Shown piece after piece: positions 24,798 to 36,089 of a DNA stretch of 64,000 nucleotides. How positions within the stretch are numbered: position 1 is the stretch's first letter; each line of letters opens with the position of its first letter. The DNA comes from Marsupella aquatica. Taxonomy: Eukaryota; Marchantiophyta. The notes under the pieces were generated by a model, which did no database searches, was not told the origin of the DNA, and saw only the letters and a program-made list of their open reading frames with translations. The position numbers and the translations under genes were made by a program. The stretch is taken from positions 20,832,001-20,896,000 of the forward strand of contig OZ316893.1 in assembly GCA_973895155.1 (NCBI GenBank), in the 5' to 3' direction.

Positions 24798-25218
24798 TGT
24801 TGGGTATTTACTCTTACGTCTAGGTTAGGTATGACGTGGTTGGTACAACAACGTGGGTTGGTACAACTACGTGGTTAGGTACAACTACGTGATTAGGTAC
24901 AACTATGTGGTTAGGTACAACTACGTGATTAGGTACAACTATGTGGTTAGGTACAACTAAGTTGCACACTATATCATAAGAGGCATGTGTGCTTGGAGAG
25001 GTAGAACCAAGGCTCATTGTTATGGAGCCACTTGAGAGATAGGGAGAGCTTACACTGTGGAGACTCGGTATAGCCGACGGGCTTAGAGTTCAGTAAAGCT
25101 CTCTTGTGTGTTCCCGTGGACGTAGCCTCAAGGAGGTGAACCACGTATCTCTTGTGTCGACTATTGTGCGTTGGATGGTTCATGGGCTTGCCGTTGCGAT
25201 CGTCGTCTATGCTCAACA
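24798..25218 (+). repeat. 3' LTR of first copia element
   Basis: 421 bp, identical to 18725-19145 at every position compared, including all eight 18-bp units. The target duplication ATGTG follows at 25219-25223. Confidence 0.95.
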
Positions 25219-25422
25219 ATGTGAAGCCAAAGGGGTTTTAATTATGTACATTTCTATCGATGACTTTTTTCAAACTTGCAAACAATTAAAAAATACAAGC
25301 ATTTTGATATAAAACACTGATATATCTTTGACAAACATCAAAATGGTAACTTTTTTTTACTAAATGACATCTCTTCCTTTGTATTTTGGTTTTTTTTACG
25401 TTTAATATTTACGGCATGGCGC

Positions 25423-25722
25423 CCAAAAAATTACGTTGCTTTTTCCACAAACAGGAATGTGCACGTTTGTTATTGTTAAAAGTAGGATCATTCCTGTTTG
25501 TGGCTGGTTGTGGTGATGTGGCGCAACCTCATGGCAGAGAATTTGCAAGAGACCCCTAATGGGGGTCCGTAACCAAAAAATTACGTTGCTTCTGCCACAA
25601 ATAGGAATGTGCACGTTTGTTATTGTTAAAAGTAGGATCATTCCTGTTTGTGGCTGGTTGTGGTGATGTGGCGTAATCTCATGGCAGAGAATTTGCAAGA
25701 GACCCCTAATGGGGGTCCGTAA
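25423..25722. repeat. Two tandem 150-bp units, each containing a long hairpin
   Basis: Units 25423-25572 and 25573-25722 are more than 95% alike by eye. In unit 1, 25445-25459 (CCACAAACAGGAATG) pairs perfectly with 25489-25503, leaving a 29-nt loop. Unit 2 has the same hairpin with one mismatch. Each unit ends with GACCCCTAATGGGGGTCCGT, itself a short inverted repeat (GACCCC/GGGGTC). Confidence 0.85.
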
Positions 25723-25723
25723 T

Positions 25724-27009
25724 TAAAGGGGTCCAGAAATTAATTAAAAATGTATATGATACACAGACTGCCTCTTGATAAGGCACATTGAAATAAAAAT
25801 ATATGACACCAAAACTCTGAATAAGACAAAATCTGAAAGGTGTATTCACCATATAGCAGTTTCTCTTGGAACACCCTTCTTGTTTCCAACACGTTTTGAA
25901 CAGTAAAGTTTGACTTTGAAAACAACTCTATCCAACTCCATTCATTTGACTCTTAGTGGGATAGTTAGAAGCACATTGAAAATATCTTTCCAACCAGTCT
26001 AATATCTATAATTATCATGACAAATTCAGCAGTTATGAATTTTTAAAGATCACTCATCAGGGGGGTTATTAATTTTTTTCCAGTCCATCACACTTTTTTG
26101 ATTGGGTTTGTGAACATTATGGGTATTTTAATCCAAATTTGAAGATTTTAAGTGGATAGGGCTTTTAAAACCAAATTTGGGAGTATTAATAAAATACTCC
26201 AAAAATAGGGGTGAAAAATACAAAAAAACAATTCTTGCATTTCAAGGTGTTTGTTATCCAAAAACGTTGCCTATGATGTGGAACACCACTTACAGTCATA
26301 CCCCTGAGACAGTATGGACACAGTGAGACAAACAGCGAGTATGTATCTTTCCCATGAGCCACACATTGTCAGATTTCATTGAGACACATAAAAAATTTAA
26401 AAGATGATTGACTCGTTTGCTTGCCACATTTAACTTATATGTGTGATCTGTAATATATAAACTGAAAGATGGTTTTGTTGCACATCCGGGTTGCAAAAAT
26501 CTATCGGAGCCTTTTGGCAAGCATAGAGGTCCATCTGAGCTTCAATTTCTGATCTCCCACTTTCTTTTCCGGGCTATTGTTTATTGAAGTAGGTTTAGAA
26601 TATATTTAATATTAAATGTTAGTAGTGGCGGTGGAGAAGGTACTGTTTGGGACGGGTTAATTGCTGAATTTAATGGTCTTTAAATCTAGGAAGATGTGAT
26701 GGCGCAGACACATGGCAGAGACAAATGTGAGAGTAAAATAGTATTGCAAAGATATTGTGGAGTTAGTATTGCAACTTTAGATACTGTGGAGCAGGGGAAT
26801 CAAAGGATCATGAAGTTGCAGTTTCGATGTTGCAATACATACAGAGAAATTATGTGTCATTGCATTTATCCATCTTTCAAAGAGCCAAAGACCCCATGTA
26901 TGGATCACAAGTATCAAGGGGTTTAAAAGTGTTTCTAAGGGGACGACAGATCGGGTTGTCACAATTGGGTTATGGGTTTAAACCACACTTGAGGTATGGT
27001 ATACCCTAA
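25724..27009. other. AT-rich intergenic stretch
   Basis: No gene is supported. It contains scattered phrases related to the satellite at 18230-18724 (near 25985 and 26345). Nothing else is recognised. Confidence 0.5.
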
Positions 27010-27115
27010 GAGCTGTGTTCCATCAGCCCTGAATCGCTATACCCTTAAACGTCCAAGTAGTCAGGAGCCAATGAGAACTCTCTAATATTTCAGGGTGATC
27101 CTCAAGTCGACGTGC

Positions 27116-27146
27116 AGGGTGGAAGGCCAGTCTGGCCTTCCACCCT
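27116..27146. repeat. Perfect 31-bp palindrome near the left transposon end
   Basis: AGGGTGGAAGGCCAG (27116-27130), a single T, then its exact complement (27132-27146). It lies in the subterminal region of the Harbinger element, where accessory or transposase proteins of this family bind, so it may be a binding site (inference). Confidence 0.8.
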
Positions 27147-27471
27147 ACTTTGAGTGCCCTGAAGATGACCGGGAACTGGCGATAGTAGGTTGCACCCAAC
27201 GTGACGACTTGTTATCTCCGGTGGCAACAAATAGTTCGGACGGTGTGCTCATACATTGGCAAACATCGATGTCCCACTCAAGGCATGGCGGTAGCGCCTA
27301 GTTTTTCTACTTGCGCCCAATACAGACATTCGGCCATGGATTTTCAACGTAAATTTCCAGTATATTGCTTGCACTTCGATTGCAACCAAGCACCTTCATC
27401 CAAATCTTGCTACTATTCTGCTCGAGGCGTTCAACTTGCTTTTGCCTGGTTCTACTATGATTTAGTGAATT

Positions 27472-28428
27472 ATGGATACACAGTCGACAAACCACAGCAC
27501 CACAATGGCTGGAATTGAGGAGGCGCACAATGCACCTGCAAATGTCAATGTTGTCCGTCTTCCAGAGCAATTCTCCGGGAGGCAGTGGAAAATGCATGAG
27601 CTATGTCTGCTCATTGCTGCCAAGCGATTAGAGCATGAATTTTCTTTGAACAACAGCTCCAGGGAAAGGATAAGACCTGCTGATCAGAAATGGAGAGATA
27701 TCCAATCCGCCCTTGCTAGAGATGGGGTCTTACGAGTTTCTATGCAGATAAAGAAACGATGGGAGAAATTGGTTACAGATTTTAAAAAGGTTTATGATTA
27801 TCAGAATCATGTCGGTAGCGGACAGCCAAGCTACTACGAGATGGCGAGTGAGGAAAGGAAGACCAGGAAGCTTCCCGTGAATTTTGCTCATGAGCTATTC
27901 GAGAGTATGGAACCTTGGATGGGGACTCAAAGAGCCATTAATCCATCTCCAAATCAAGTGGTGGATACTGGAAATGTGCAGGAGGAGGCTCACAATGAGA
28001 GCGAGCAGACCCCTGAAGGACCAGCCAGCAAAATTTTGGGGAACGACGTGGAGGTCGATTCTCCTCCACCTGTTCGAATGGAACCCTCCTCTACAGGAGC
28101 TGATGCAGCACAACATCAAACACCACCTATAGGACTTGAGGACAGAGGCATCAAGAAAAGTCGAAGAGACAGACTCGACGACCAATTCAAAAAGACAAGT
28201 GCTAACTTCTTGGAATTTCTGGGAAAAGACTCAGAGCGCAAAAGTAGACTGGAGGAAACAAATAGAAACTGGGAGAAGGACAGGCACGATAGTGTTATAG
28301 CATTGGATTTAAAAAAGCATCAAGACATTTTAGACCAGCAATCTAAGATGACTGATGCGATGGCAAATGCAATTGGTGGAATTTCTGACTCCATTCGGTT
28401 CTTTGCAACGGAGGTAGCACGTAGATAG
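27472..28428 (+). CDS. Harbinger accessory protein, SANT/trihelix DNA-binding type
   Basis: 318 residues with a clear ATG and no break. The N-terminal half carries a trihelix-like domain (residues about 33-105): FSGRQWKMHELCLLIAAKRL, then QKWRDIQSALARDG and QIKKRWEKLVTDFKKVYDY, with the spaced tryptophans of this fold. An acidic/Pro linker follows, then a basic nuclear-signal-like patch (IKKSRRDRLDD) and a long charged helix ending DSIRFFATEVARR. It is the partner gene of the transposase at 29437-30819. In this superfamily such proteins bind the element ends and bring the transposase into the nucleus. It differs in sequence from the accessory gene of the other Harbinger copy, so the two elements belong to different lineages. 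Confidence 0.88.
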   Translation: MDTQSTNHSTTMAGIEEAHNAPANVNVVRLPEQFSGRQWKMHELCLLIAAKRLEHEFSLNNSSRERIRPADQKWRDIQSALARDGVLRVSMQIKKRWEKLVTDFKKVYDYQNHVGSGQPSYYEMASEERKTRKLPVNFAHELFESMEPWMGTQRAINPSPNQVVDTGNVQEEAHNESEQTPEGPASKILGNDVEVDSPPPVRMEPSSTGADAAQHQTPPIGLEDRGIKKSRRDRLDDQFKKTSANFLEFLGKDSERKSRLEETNRNWEKDRHDSVIALDLKKHQDILDQQSKMTDAMANAIGGISDSIRFFATEVARR

Positions 28429-29436
28429 AGTAATTGAATAGGTTTGTGTGCCAGCACAATGTTTTAAAACTGCTGGAACCGTGTTTTGGCTTTCCATGAA
28501 TGATGTTCAAGTTTTTGATGAGTTATTTGTAATTTTTGTCCTTGACTTTTCTGCGTTGTCTTGCATTGCGGCTGCATTGCAATTTTTCTAGCAATAAATG
28601 GCTCCTTGGAAACAGAGAAAGCATCAATGAAGCCCTAAGCAGTATGATACTATCTCGATCAGTAAGCTTCCAGTGATATTGGTTTTTGGAAGTCGGAAAA
28701 GCACTTTGGGCCATCCCAAATTCACCATGGACAAATCCCTAGAAATATTATAATTTTCTAATGTGAGGGATTTTGAACTTTACACAGTTCCAAATTGGCT
28801 CAATTGTCGAGAGTCAATCAGGTTCCTGACCTGTCCACAATCTTTTTCCTTCCGATTGTATTATTGATGAATATGATTGTTATTTGAGGGGAGCCACCAA
28901 AGTGAGGAGAAATGGGCCAAGACCAACGGAAGCAGTCAAAGAGACATGGAAGAGCATTGGGATTGATGCACAGCTAATTCGAATAGCCAGCAACCACATG
29001 GAAGGCATCAAGCTCATGGCATATAAAATACTTCTAGAAAGTGACGTGAACTAAAAGCACAGGTGACACTTTGCAGACCTTTTGGTAATAAAGGTGACTC
29101 TCATTCCTGAAAAATCTGGTAAACAAAAACTTATCATCACAACAGCAGAGAGAGCGTAGGTGCAACTTGAACCTATGGAATGCCATGTGTGATGCCAGAA
29201 TCCAAATAACCACTTTATAGAGTACTGTGAGAGGCGTGTGCTCATTGTAAAGGTGTCTTTGCAAAAGAAAGTTGCAGAATAAGCCGGCTGACATTGAATT
29301 GAATGTATAAAAAACCTCATGAAAGCGCTTTTTCAGGTAGTCTTTTGTGAATCAATCTCCCTTTCTTGAAAAAATAACTGGCGTACAAAAAGGATTTCTA
29401 GATTATGCTAGTTGAAGTGCAGGATTGGAGCTCAAT
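28429..29436. other. Non-coding spacer between the two convergent Harbinger genes
   Basis: About 1 kb between the stop codons. It should contain the 3' untranslated regions of both genes. No open frame of note, no nested element and no tRNA-like structure was recognised. Confidence 0.5.
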
Positions 29437-30819
29437 CTAGGGTACCCTTGCCCTTGCGCTCCTTCTCTGGTCTAGAATGTCAACCTCATTAAGCAGATTG
29501 TCCCGTGCTTCTGGCCCTCCTTCCATGTATTCTCGTCTGGGCACATGTACTCCACTGTATCCACCAGGGTGAGCTGTAATCCCCCGAATCAGCTCAGGGC
29601 TAATGTGCTCACCACGGTGAATAAGAAAGTTGTGGAGAATGCAACAAGAGTAAATCATAGACCCGATCCTATCTTTTCTTGGTTTCCAAAGAATTCGGCT
29701 AAGGATTCTCCAGGTACCTTTCAGTTGTCCAAATGCTCGTTCCACTGCCATTCGTGCTTGAGAATGTCGATGGTTCCATCTGTCGTGTTCATCAGATAAA
29801 CCATTTGTGAAAGGGACAATCAACCATGGATACAAGGGATATCCTGCATCCCCAATAATGTACTCCCTCAACACGGAGGTGCCGTCTTGACAGAAATACT
29901 CCAAGCCATGCAGCCTTGTACGTCTATATTCAACATCTCTAAAGAAGGTAGAAACTCTAAGCAATCTGGTATCTTGTATGCTACCTGGCCAACCTGCTAC
30001 AACATCCAAGAACCTGAGGTTAAGATCCACAATGGCCTGCATAGAAACAAACATTTTTTTCTTGAAATCAAAGTAATCCTGGCTACGCTCTGAGGCTGGC
30101 AGTTCAACTGGGAAATGTGTGCCATCGACTGCCCCACAACAGTTGGGGAAACCCCATCGTGCAATGAACTCCAATTTCACTTTTTCAAGCTCTGTTGCAC
30201 TCGGCCATTGGATCAGATGTCTCCCTTGCTTGATTATTGCTTGAATAAACTTCCAGGTGACCTTGACTACAGTTGCATGAGAAACTCCAAACAGCTCCCC
30301 GATCCCAAGACATTGATCTCCTGTGGAAAGCCTTCTAATTGCAATAGCCACCTGCCTCTCGACAGAGAGTTTTCTATTTGGCAGTGTACAGAATGCTGCC
30401 GGTGGATTTGTGACCATGTCCCCATGAACCATCTCACATATTGCATAAAACATCCCGGGGCTAACACGGAAAAATTCCTTGAATCTATCAGGATCATCGT
30501 AACAAACAAAGTCAATAAACAGATAAAACCACTGGATGGTTCTAGGTTTAATGTACCAGGGGCAATCAATCTCTCTTTTTCTCATGAAATAGCTTCTCAG
30601 AACTTGAATGAAGGCCCACACTTGCGGCCGAATCTCATCATCATCACGACGTCTTTTCCTTGACTCGAAATTGAACACTCTATTCAGCTGTGATGGATTT
30701 GTGAGCCTCCCAATATGAAGCCCAGGAAGAAGCGTAACAAGAATTGGCACAGACGTTGCTGCATAGCTCATCACCAATGCAGCCAGGGAATCCAGCAGAA
30801 CCTCATCTTCAAATTCCAT
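29437..30819 (-). CDS. PIF/Harbinger DDE transposase (HARBI1-like), intact
   Basis: 460 residues from the first ATG at 30819; the frame stays open upstream to a GTG at 30843. A helix-turn-helix-like segment reads VAIAIRRLSTGDQCLGIGEL followed by FGVSHATVVKVTWKF. The DDE catalytic core is complete: CCGAVDGTHFPVELP (first Asp), REYIIGDAGYPLYPWLIVPF (second Asp) and ARMAVERAFGQLKGTWRIL (Glu). The C-terminal tail is basic (QRRSARARVP). The length suits the family (about 350-480 residues). It would cut and rejoin the element ends at TWA targets. With both genes open, TIRs paired and target duplication intact, this is the better candidate for a live copy. The unusual N-terminal hydrophobic stretch (AALVMSYAATSVPILVTLLP) is not typical of the catalytic region. 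Confidence 0.92.
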   Translation of the reverse strand: MEFEDEVLLDSLAALVMSYAATSVPILVTLLPGLHIGRLTNPSQLNRVFNFESRKRRRDDDEIRPQVWAFIQVLRSYFMRKREIDCPWYIKPRTIQWFYLFIDFVCYDDPDRFKEFFRVSPGMFYAICEMVHGDMVTNPPAAFCTLPNRKLSVERQVAIAIRRLSTGDQCLGIGELFGVSHATVVKVTWKFIQAIIKQGRHLIQWPSATELEKVKLEFIARWGFPNCCGAVDGTHFPVELPASERSQDYFDFKKKMFVSMQAIVDLNLRFLDVVAGWPGSIQDTRLLRVSTFFRDVEYRRTRLHGLEYFCQDGTSVLREYIIGDAGYPLYPWLIVPFTNGLSDEHDRWNHRHSQARMAVERAFGQLKGTWRILSRILWKPRKDRIGSMIYSCCILHNFLIHRGEHISPELIRGITAHPGGYSGVHVPRREYMEGGPEARDNLLNEVDILDQRRSARARVP

Positions 30820-31533
30820 CTCAACAATAAAAATGGAGCTCACTGCAGCAAAAGAAATTGAAACCTCTCCGCAGCAGAAATAAAATCAATCAAGAGGGGA
30901 ACAAGCACGGGCGCAAGACAACAGAGGTGGCATTTTAGACAGTGCAAGAGTCCTCTTTCAACACTCACAGGAGAGATCGATAGGAAAATAATGGACCGAC
31001 GGTTAAGGTGACCGTCGTTCAAATTTGCCGGTACACCGTCAATGCTACTGCGTGGGAAAAGTTCTTAGGGGGCCCATGGAAAGAGATGTGATAGGGCCCC
31101 TCAAACGCTGTTTCAGGGCCGGGCCGGAGGGTGAGGGTCGGTGTGAGGGCTGATGGAACAGTGTTCTAAACCATCAACACAGCTTTTTTTCCTTTCAGTT
31201 TGTCAGCCTCTGTTCAATTTTAGTCTCAGAAGTTTGAGTGAATGTGACCCTTTGAGACACATCAGTTGTTGAATAACTTTTGCAAGAGGCAAGAACGAGC
31301 AGCCCAGATTCGGGAATCTTCAGAGAGTTTAGAGGGGTGTAAAGGATGTAAATTTCAAGGACCTCCAAGAAAGACCCCAACTCTCAACCTCAGATCTCCA
31401 AACTTGAAAGACAATTTTTATTCTTTTCAAAAGGGGAAACCGCCTTGACTATGAGATCTACTGCAGTTATGTTTAAAGAAAAACTATGCCTCTCAAAAAA
31501 TGAGCTTTGTTAGATGACATGGTCAAGAGAGGC

Positions 31534-34500
31534 CTAAACACTAGCTTCCAATGTCTGTGGTTGGGTTTCTGTTTCACCCTCTGCTGCAGTATTTTCATTA
31601 TTAGGTGTCTCCTCCTCTGCAAGGTCTAACGTGGCATCGAAGCCAAATTCCTTTCCAGGTTCGAACTGTGCATCCAGTGCATCACTTGATTGGTCTGTCT
31701 TCAATTCATTGTTAACCTTGATACCCTCCTGCACAATAAGCGCAAAATTCAACAAAACGTGTTGGAACGAGTAGAGAAATTACAATAGAGCATGCACTCT
31801 GTGGCTTGTGTACTCCTAAATTAGATACATGGTAAGAATATGAAGATTTTTCCGCCAAGTTATACATCTGAATAATTCGGTCTCACCAACTTTACTCAAC
31901 TAACAGAAGGAAGTTCTGCATGCCAAAGGTTTGTATTTTAGTTCTTCAGGCGGCAAACAAAGATTGTTATGAGGCAACTTATTAGATTGGAAAGCAGTAA
32001 AACGTTTACAGGAGAGACAGTACCTTCTGTACATATTCGTTAAGTGTTGCCTTTATAATCTCTTCGATGACAAACTTCCTAACAAGCCTTGGTCCCATTA
32101 GTTGATAAATCACATTTAGTGGTACCTGAAGGGACGAGAACGATGTGATTAGCTCTAACAAGCTATTATAACAGAATCTCCACCTGTTACAAATATGAGA
32201 CGAAGTCCCGAGAATGAAAATAGCAGCCATAAAGCTTCTGTAGCTGCTGATTCAAAAGCACCCTCAACTTTCAGGGTATCAATGATAACGAATGTACCTA
32301 AAACAACAATTCTTAAGCATACAGCAGGTTGAGTTTCAGGTCAGAGTAGCTTACCATGGATGTTTTTCCTGAAAATTTCCAAAACATTATCCACCAGAAG
32401 CCAGAAGGAGCAACCGACACTCGAAGCGTTAGAAATACTTCGTGAAAAGGTGATGAGATGATTACAGACAAAGAGATCAAATACAGAATGCTCACAAAAC
32501 AGAAAGGCTCAAACTACGATGTTTCAGTCTCACCTGACCTGAATAGCCACTTCAGCGATTTTTCGTGTTGCAAAATGAACATAAGATAATTTTCTTGCTA
32601 TTTCAAGTTAAGATAAAAAGACAGGCAGATTTGTACTATTTCATGTTAAGATAAAAAGACAAAAACAAGTTTACTTCTGACCTCCTTTAGCTTTCCGAAA
32701 CCCAGGAACTGGTGGTGCGTTCCTTGCGAGATCTTTAAGCACTGTGTCAAAAGCCCTCTTGGACGCTTCTCCATCAATGTCCACTCTGATCTACATTTTA
32801 AATTTCACAACACAAGATCTTTAGAAAGGCCATCCCTACAGTAGCAATCACAACTTCTAAAATTTATTAACGACAGGTCACACTCAGAAGCTTCAAATAC
32901 CCTCTCAACTTCAAAACCATCGTCTCGTCTGCCACAGGTTCAAAGATTCCATACACAAAAGCCAGAGCATCTTGGCAACAGCTACAATTTTGAAAGAGTA
33001 TCCAATCCACATCCCATCAGAACGCATCATAAACTCACATAAGATTTACCAAATTTCTCCCCTGAATCCACAGGCAGAATCTGACGTTCTCAACCTCAAA
33101 TTACTATATTGAAGCATACGGTTCCAAGATTGATGCTTTATCCATGGCTGCTTTAAATTACTTTTTTTTTGTCGCGGTGTCTGTCCGAGAGAGTGCACAA
33201 CAAACGAAATACGGGCATACATCATGATCGGTTTCAGTTTCATTGGCGTGCATGTAGTCTTTCATCTTTCCTCACTTCTCGCTGAACCAGTTGCAAGGAA
33301 ACTGAAGAGTACTTTATTCTTACTTTAAGCTGATTATCTTTTGGAGGCTCTGCAACGATCTTAGCATCCCTGATTGTCAGAGGAGCGATCTTTGTATTCT
33401 TTGCTCCCGCAGCTGTACATTGCAAGAACTTATTAATTGCCTACTACGTTCTGCTAAAACGATGCTGATACTTTTCAACAATAATGTCATACAAAGCAAA
33501 CGGTTCTTTGGAGCCACTAGGCATAACTGAGATACCTACGAAAATGGACATTAACTGTTGCTTAACGTGGTCACGGCATGAAAGCATCCCTCTTATCGTG
33601 ACTCCAGCATTTGCAAAGAACTGGAATGATTCAGACAAATCAATAACAAGCACTATGCAGTAAAGTCCGGGCAATCTGAGGAATCGTTAGAAGGCCTGCT
33701 GCCCTCACCGTTCACCATATTAGTGGTGAACTAATTCAATTCTAGTGTAGATACGATGGTGAAACAGACATGAAACAGCTAATTCAGTCCTCGATCTCCG
33801 GCAAATCCGACCTCAGAGAGGTGTACCAAAAGAGGTGGAAGAAACCCCTAGTTCGTCTACACATAGTGGATAAAAACATTGGAAACAACTTCTCACACAA
33901 CACTGTACCTAGATCAGGTGCCGCAGCACATATGGTCCTATACCGGTGTTGCTTGATTGAATCCGTCTGCCCTGATCCTCTGCAAGCCATAGCAGAACAC
34001 ATTGTTCATAGAGGAGCATCACAGCAGGAGAGAACAACCGTTGAAATTGCTTCCATGGTGGCAATTTCAGAGTGAAACAGCATAGGAAAGGATAAATGAA
34101 AGGGTGACAGAGGAAACACGAGCAGAAAATGGGGCACAGCTAAAGAGAACTGGACCATCTCAACAGAAAGGAGACAGAGGATTGCAAGAAATTAACTGTC
34201 AACTTGGTGTAAAAAAGTAGAAGCTGCGTAAAATAGAGTTGGAGAACTTTAATCGTCGTGAGCCCCAACGAGAGCAAATGGAGTGCCTGCTGGTGTGAGT
34301 TTTAGGGGCCCCATGAAGGGCCTGGCCAAAGAGACGGAACGAGATTTCGTTACCCAATGGAGCAACAGATAGTTCGGAATTACCTCTGGAATGGGAGGAC
34401 ATGTCTTGACACAGTATTCAGACAGTCAGCGCTAGACGAGTATTGGCGATTCAGAAAGCCAAGCCCGCATTTGGGAGTACTCGAGACCGAAGCCAAGATA

Positions 34501-34577
34501 CTCGGCAGCGATAAAGTTGACGTCACTGATGTCACAGACGTCAACGACCCACAACAGGAATTGAGAGAGAACGCCAT
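31534..34577 (-). CDS. Plastid trigger-factor-like protein (ribosome-binding N domain), seven exons
   Basis: Exons 34577-34384, 33979-33909, 33412-33324, 32790-32682, 32368-32355, 32125-32024 and 31728-31534 join in phase to 257 residues; all introns are GT-AG. Residues 1-60 are Ser/Thr-rich and Met-Ala started, a typical plastid transit peptide; a cleavage site near RTICAAAPDL is likely. The mature part matches the trigger factor N-terminal domain: LTIRDAKIVAEPPKDNQLKI, EASKRAFDTVLKDLARN, and the ribosome-contacting loop PGFRKAKGGK at about 147-156, followed by EEIIKATLNEYVQKEGIKV and FEPGKEFGFDATLDL. The peptidyl-prolyl isomerase and C-terminal domains of bacterial trigger factor are absent, as in the short plant paralogue group. 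It probably assists nascent chains on plastid ribosomes. The fifth exon is only 14 nt. The acidic tail (about 25 residues) is not conserved in general. Confidence 0.88.
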
Positions 34578-36089
34578 GCCGTTCAGTTCAGTCCAGCTCC
34601 GCCTCAAAATCTTCCCGGCAAAGCAATCCTCTGTGAGAGCTCCGACGAGACGACAATGTGAGCAGCTTATGCTTAAAGCTTTGCACTAAAGCAACAAAAG
34701 AAGATAAAATTCAAAACTGTCTGAGATTCCGAGTGTGTCAACGGCGGAAATGTCTTCCCAATACAAAATGCAGAGGGGCAGAAGAAATCGCCCACAGCCA
34801 GTGCAAAAACGATACTCTAGTTCAAAGAAAGAAAGTGATCTTGAGTAGTGTACGAAAAGGAACAAACATGGAAACATTTCCCAAAATTCAAAAGCTCCGT
34901 ACCTTTGGGAAATGTCTTCCCAAATCCCAATGCAATGCAGGGGACAGGAGAAATCGCCCACAGCCACAGGAGAAGAGATGAGGATCTAATTCGATTCAAA
35001 GTATGGGGGACATTATTATTGCCATACGTGAGAAATGATTGAGCTCGAATGTTGTAGCTGGGCTGATGGAGATGGTCTTTCCTGATCGAGATGAAAGCGT
35101 GGAGATGAGGCTCTGGTACTTCTGGAGCGGAGATGACCACACGAGGGAACGAAAAATGGTACACAAAAGTGGCTCCCTCAAAATTTGTGTAGCACTATTC
35201 ATGAATTCCAGGAACTCGTATGATAGTGGTCCACCGCAACTACAGCAGTGTTAGTCACACTCATTGCACTTCAAATTTTGTGTCACACACCAAATAGTGT
35301 TAAATGGATTGAGTCAAGTTTATTTTGGTGCCAATCTAATCGCGGTGCACCTTCATTAGTCACACTTCAGTCATACTAATTGTAGTGCTCAAAGACTACT
35401 GTCTTCCCTTGAACATAGCGCCCAAGCTCTATATTCGAATAGTGGGCCATGGGGCGTTATATTTGAATAGTGCGCCCAGGGCGTTGTGTTTGAGTTTCAA
35501 CACTATGCTTTGGATTTTTTTTTACCTTGTGGTGTTGTGTTTGAATTGTGGCGTTGTGTTTGAATTTAGGCATTGTGATGAATTTAGGATGTAAGCAGGA
35601 ATGATAGGCATAGAATTTAGGGTGTAAGCAGGACTGAAAGGCTAAATGCTCCCATACCATTTTAGCCTTGGCCAAATTTGGTGAGACAAAATAAAATAAT
35701 AGCTTAGAAAATCATTCTCTGATTTCTACTGCGTTTGCACATGGATGTAACTATTTGCAGAGTTGTGAAGTCCCATTTGAATTAAGTATGTGTGGGAAAT
35801 ATCGCTCCTAGCATTGTTCTCAAGATGTGAAGGTTATCAACAGCTTTTTGTTTACTTTGCTTATGCTTTGATTGTAATTCATGAACTTGCACTTTTTGTG
35901 CTCAATGCTGTCAAGATTAATAGGAAAAACTGAAACACAACCTTGAATATTCAAACACAATGTCATATTCGAACACAAGGCCATAAAAATGATGTTATGT
36001 TCGAGTTAAAACTACTTTTTCTTACCAAGACTAAAAAATTTCAACTTTCGTACACAATGCCCGGGCGCTCTGTTTGGGGGAAGACTGTA

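Larger units (their letters stand above)
18725..25218 (+). mobile_element. Ty1/copia LTR retrotransposon, identical LTRs, broken polyprotein (6.5 kb)
   Basis: Two 421-bp LTRs (18725-19145 and 24798-25218) start TGTTGGG, end CAACA and are identical base for base by eye. The flanks are ATGTG duplications. A primer site similar to initiator-Met tRNA follows the left LTR, and a purine tract precedes the right LTR. The inner part codes gag, protease, integrase, reverse transcriptase and RNase H in copia order. The coding line has three in-frame stops, a frameshift and a lost protease motif. A leader of about 1.15 kb separates the primer site from the gag start. Confidence 0.95.
27010..31165. mobile_element. 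PIF/Harbinger DNA transposon, apparently complete (4.2 kb)
   Basis: The left end (27010-27030) reads GAGCTGTGTTCCATCAGCCCT; the right end read inward (31165-31145) reads GAACACTGTTCCATCAGCCCT, 18 of 21 bases alike. TAA flanks both sides (27007-27009 and 31166-31168), the standard 3-bp target duplication. The element holds an uninterrupted SANT-type accessory gene on the plus strand and an uninterrupted DDE transposase on the minus strand, convergent and about 1 kb apart. A perfect 15+1+15-base palindrome lies about 100 bp inside the left end. This copy could be autonomous. Confidence 0.93.

Noticed and set aside
25402-25698. Minus-strand frame of 98 codons with a repeated His-rich peptide
   Set aside because: Explained by the 150-bp tandem hairpin units, whose length divides by three, so the frame simply repeats.
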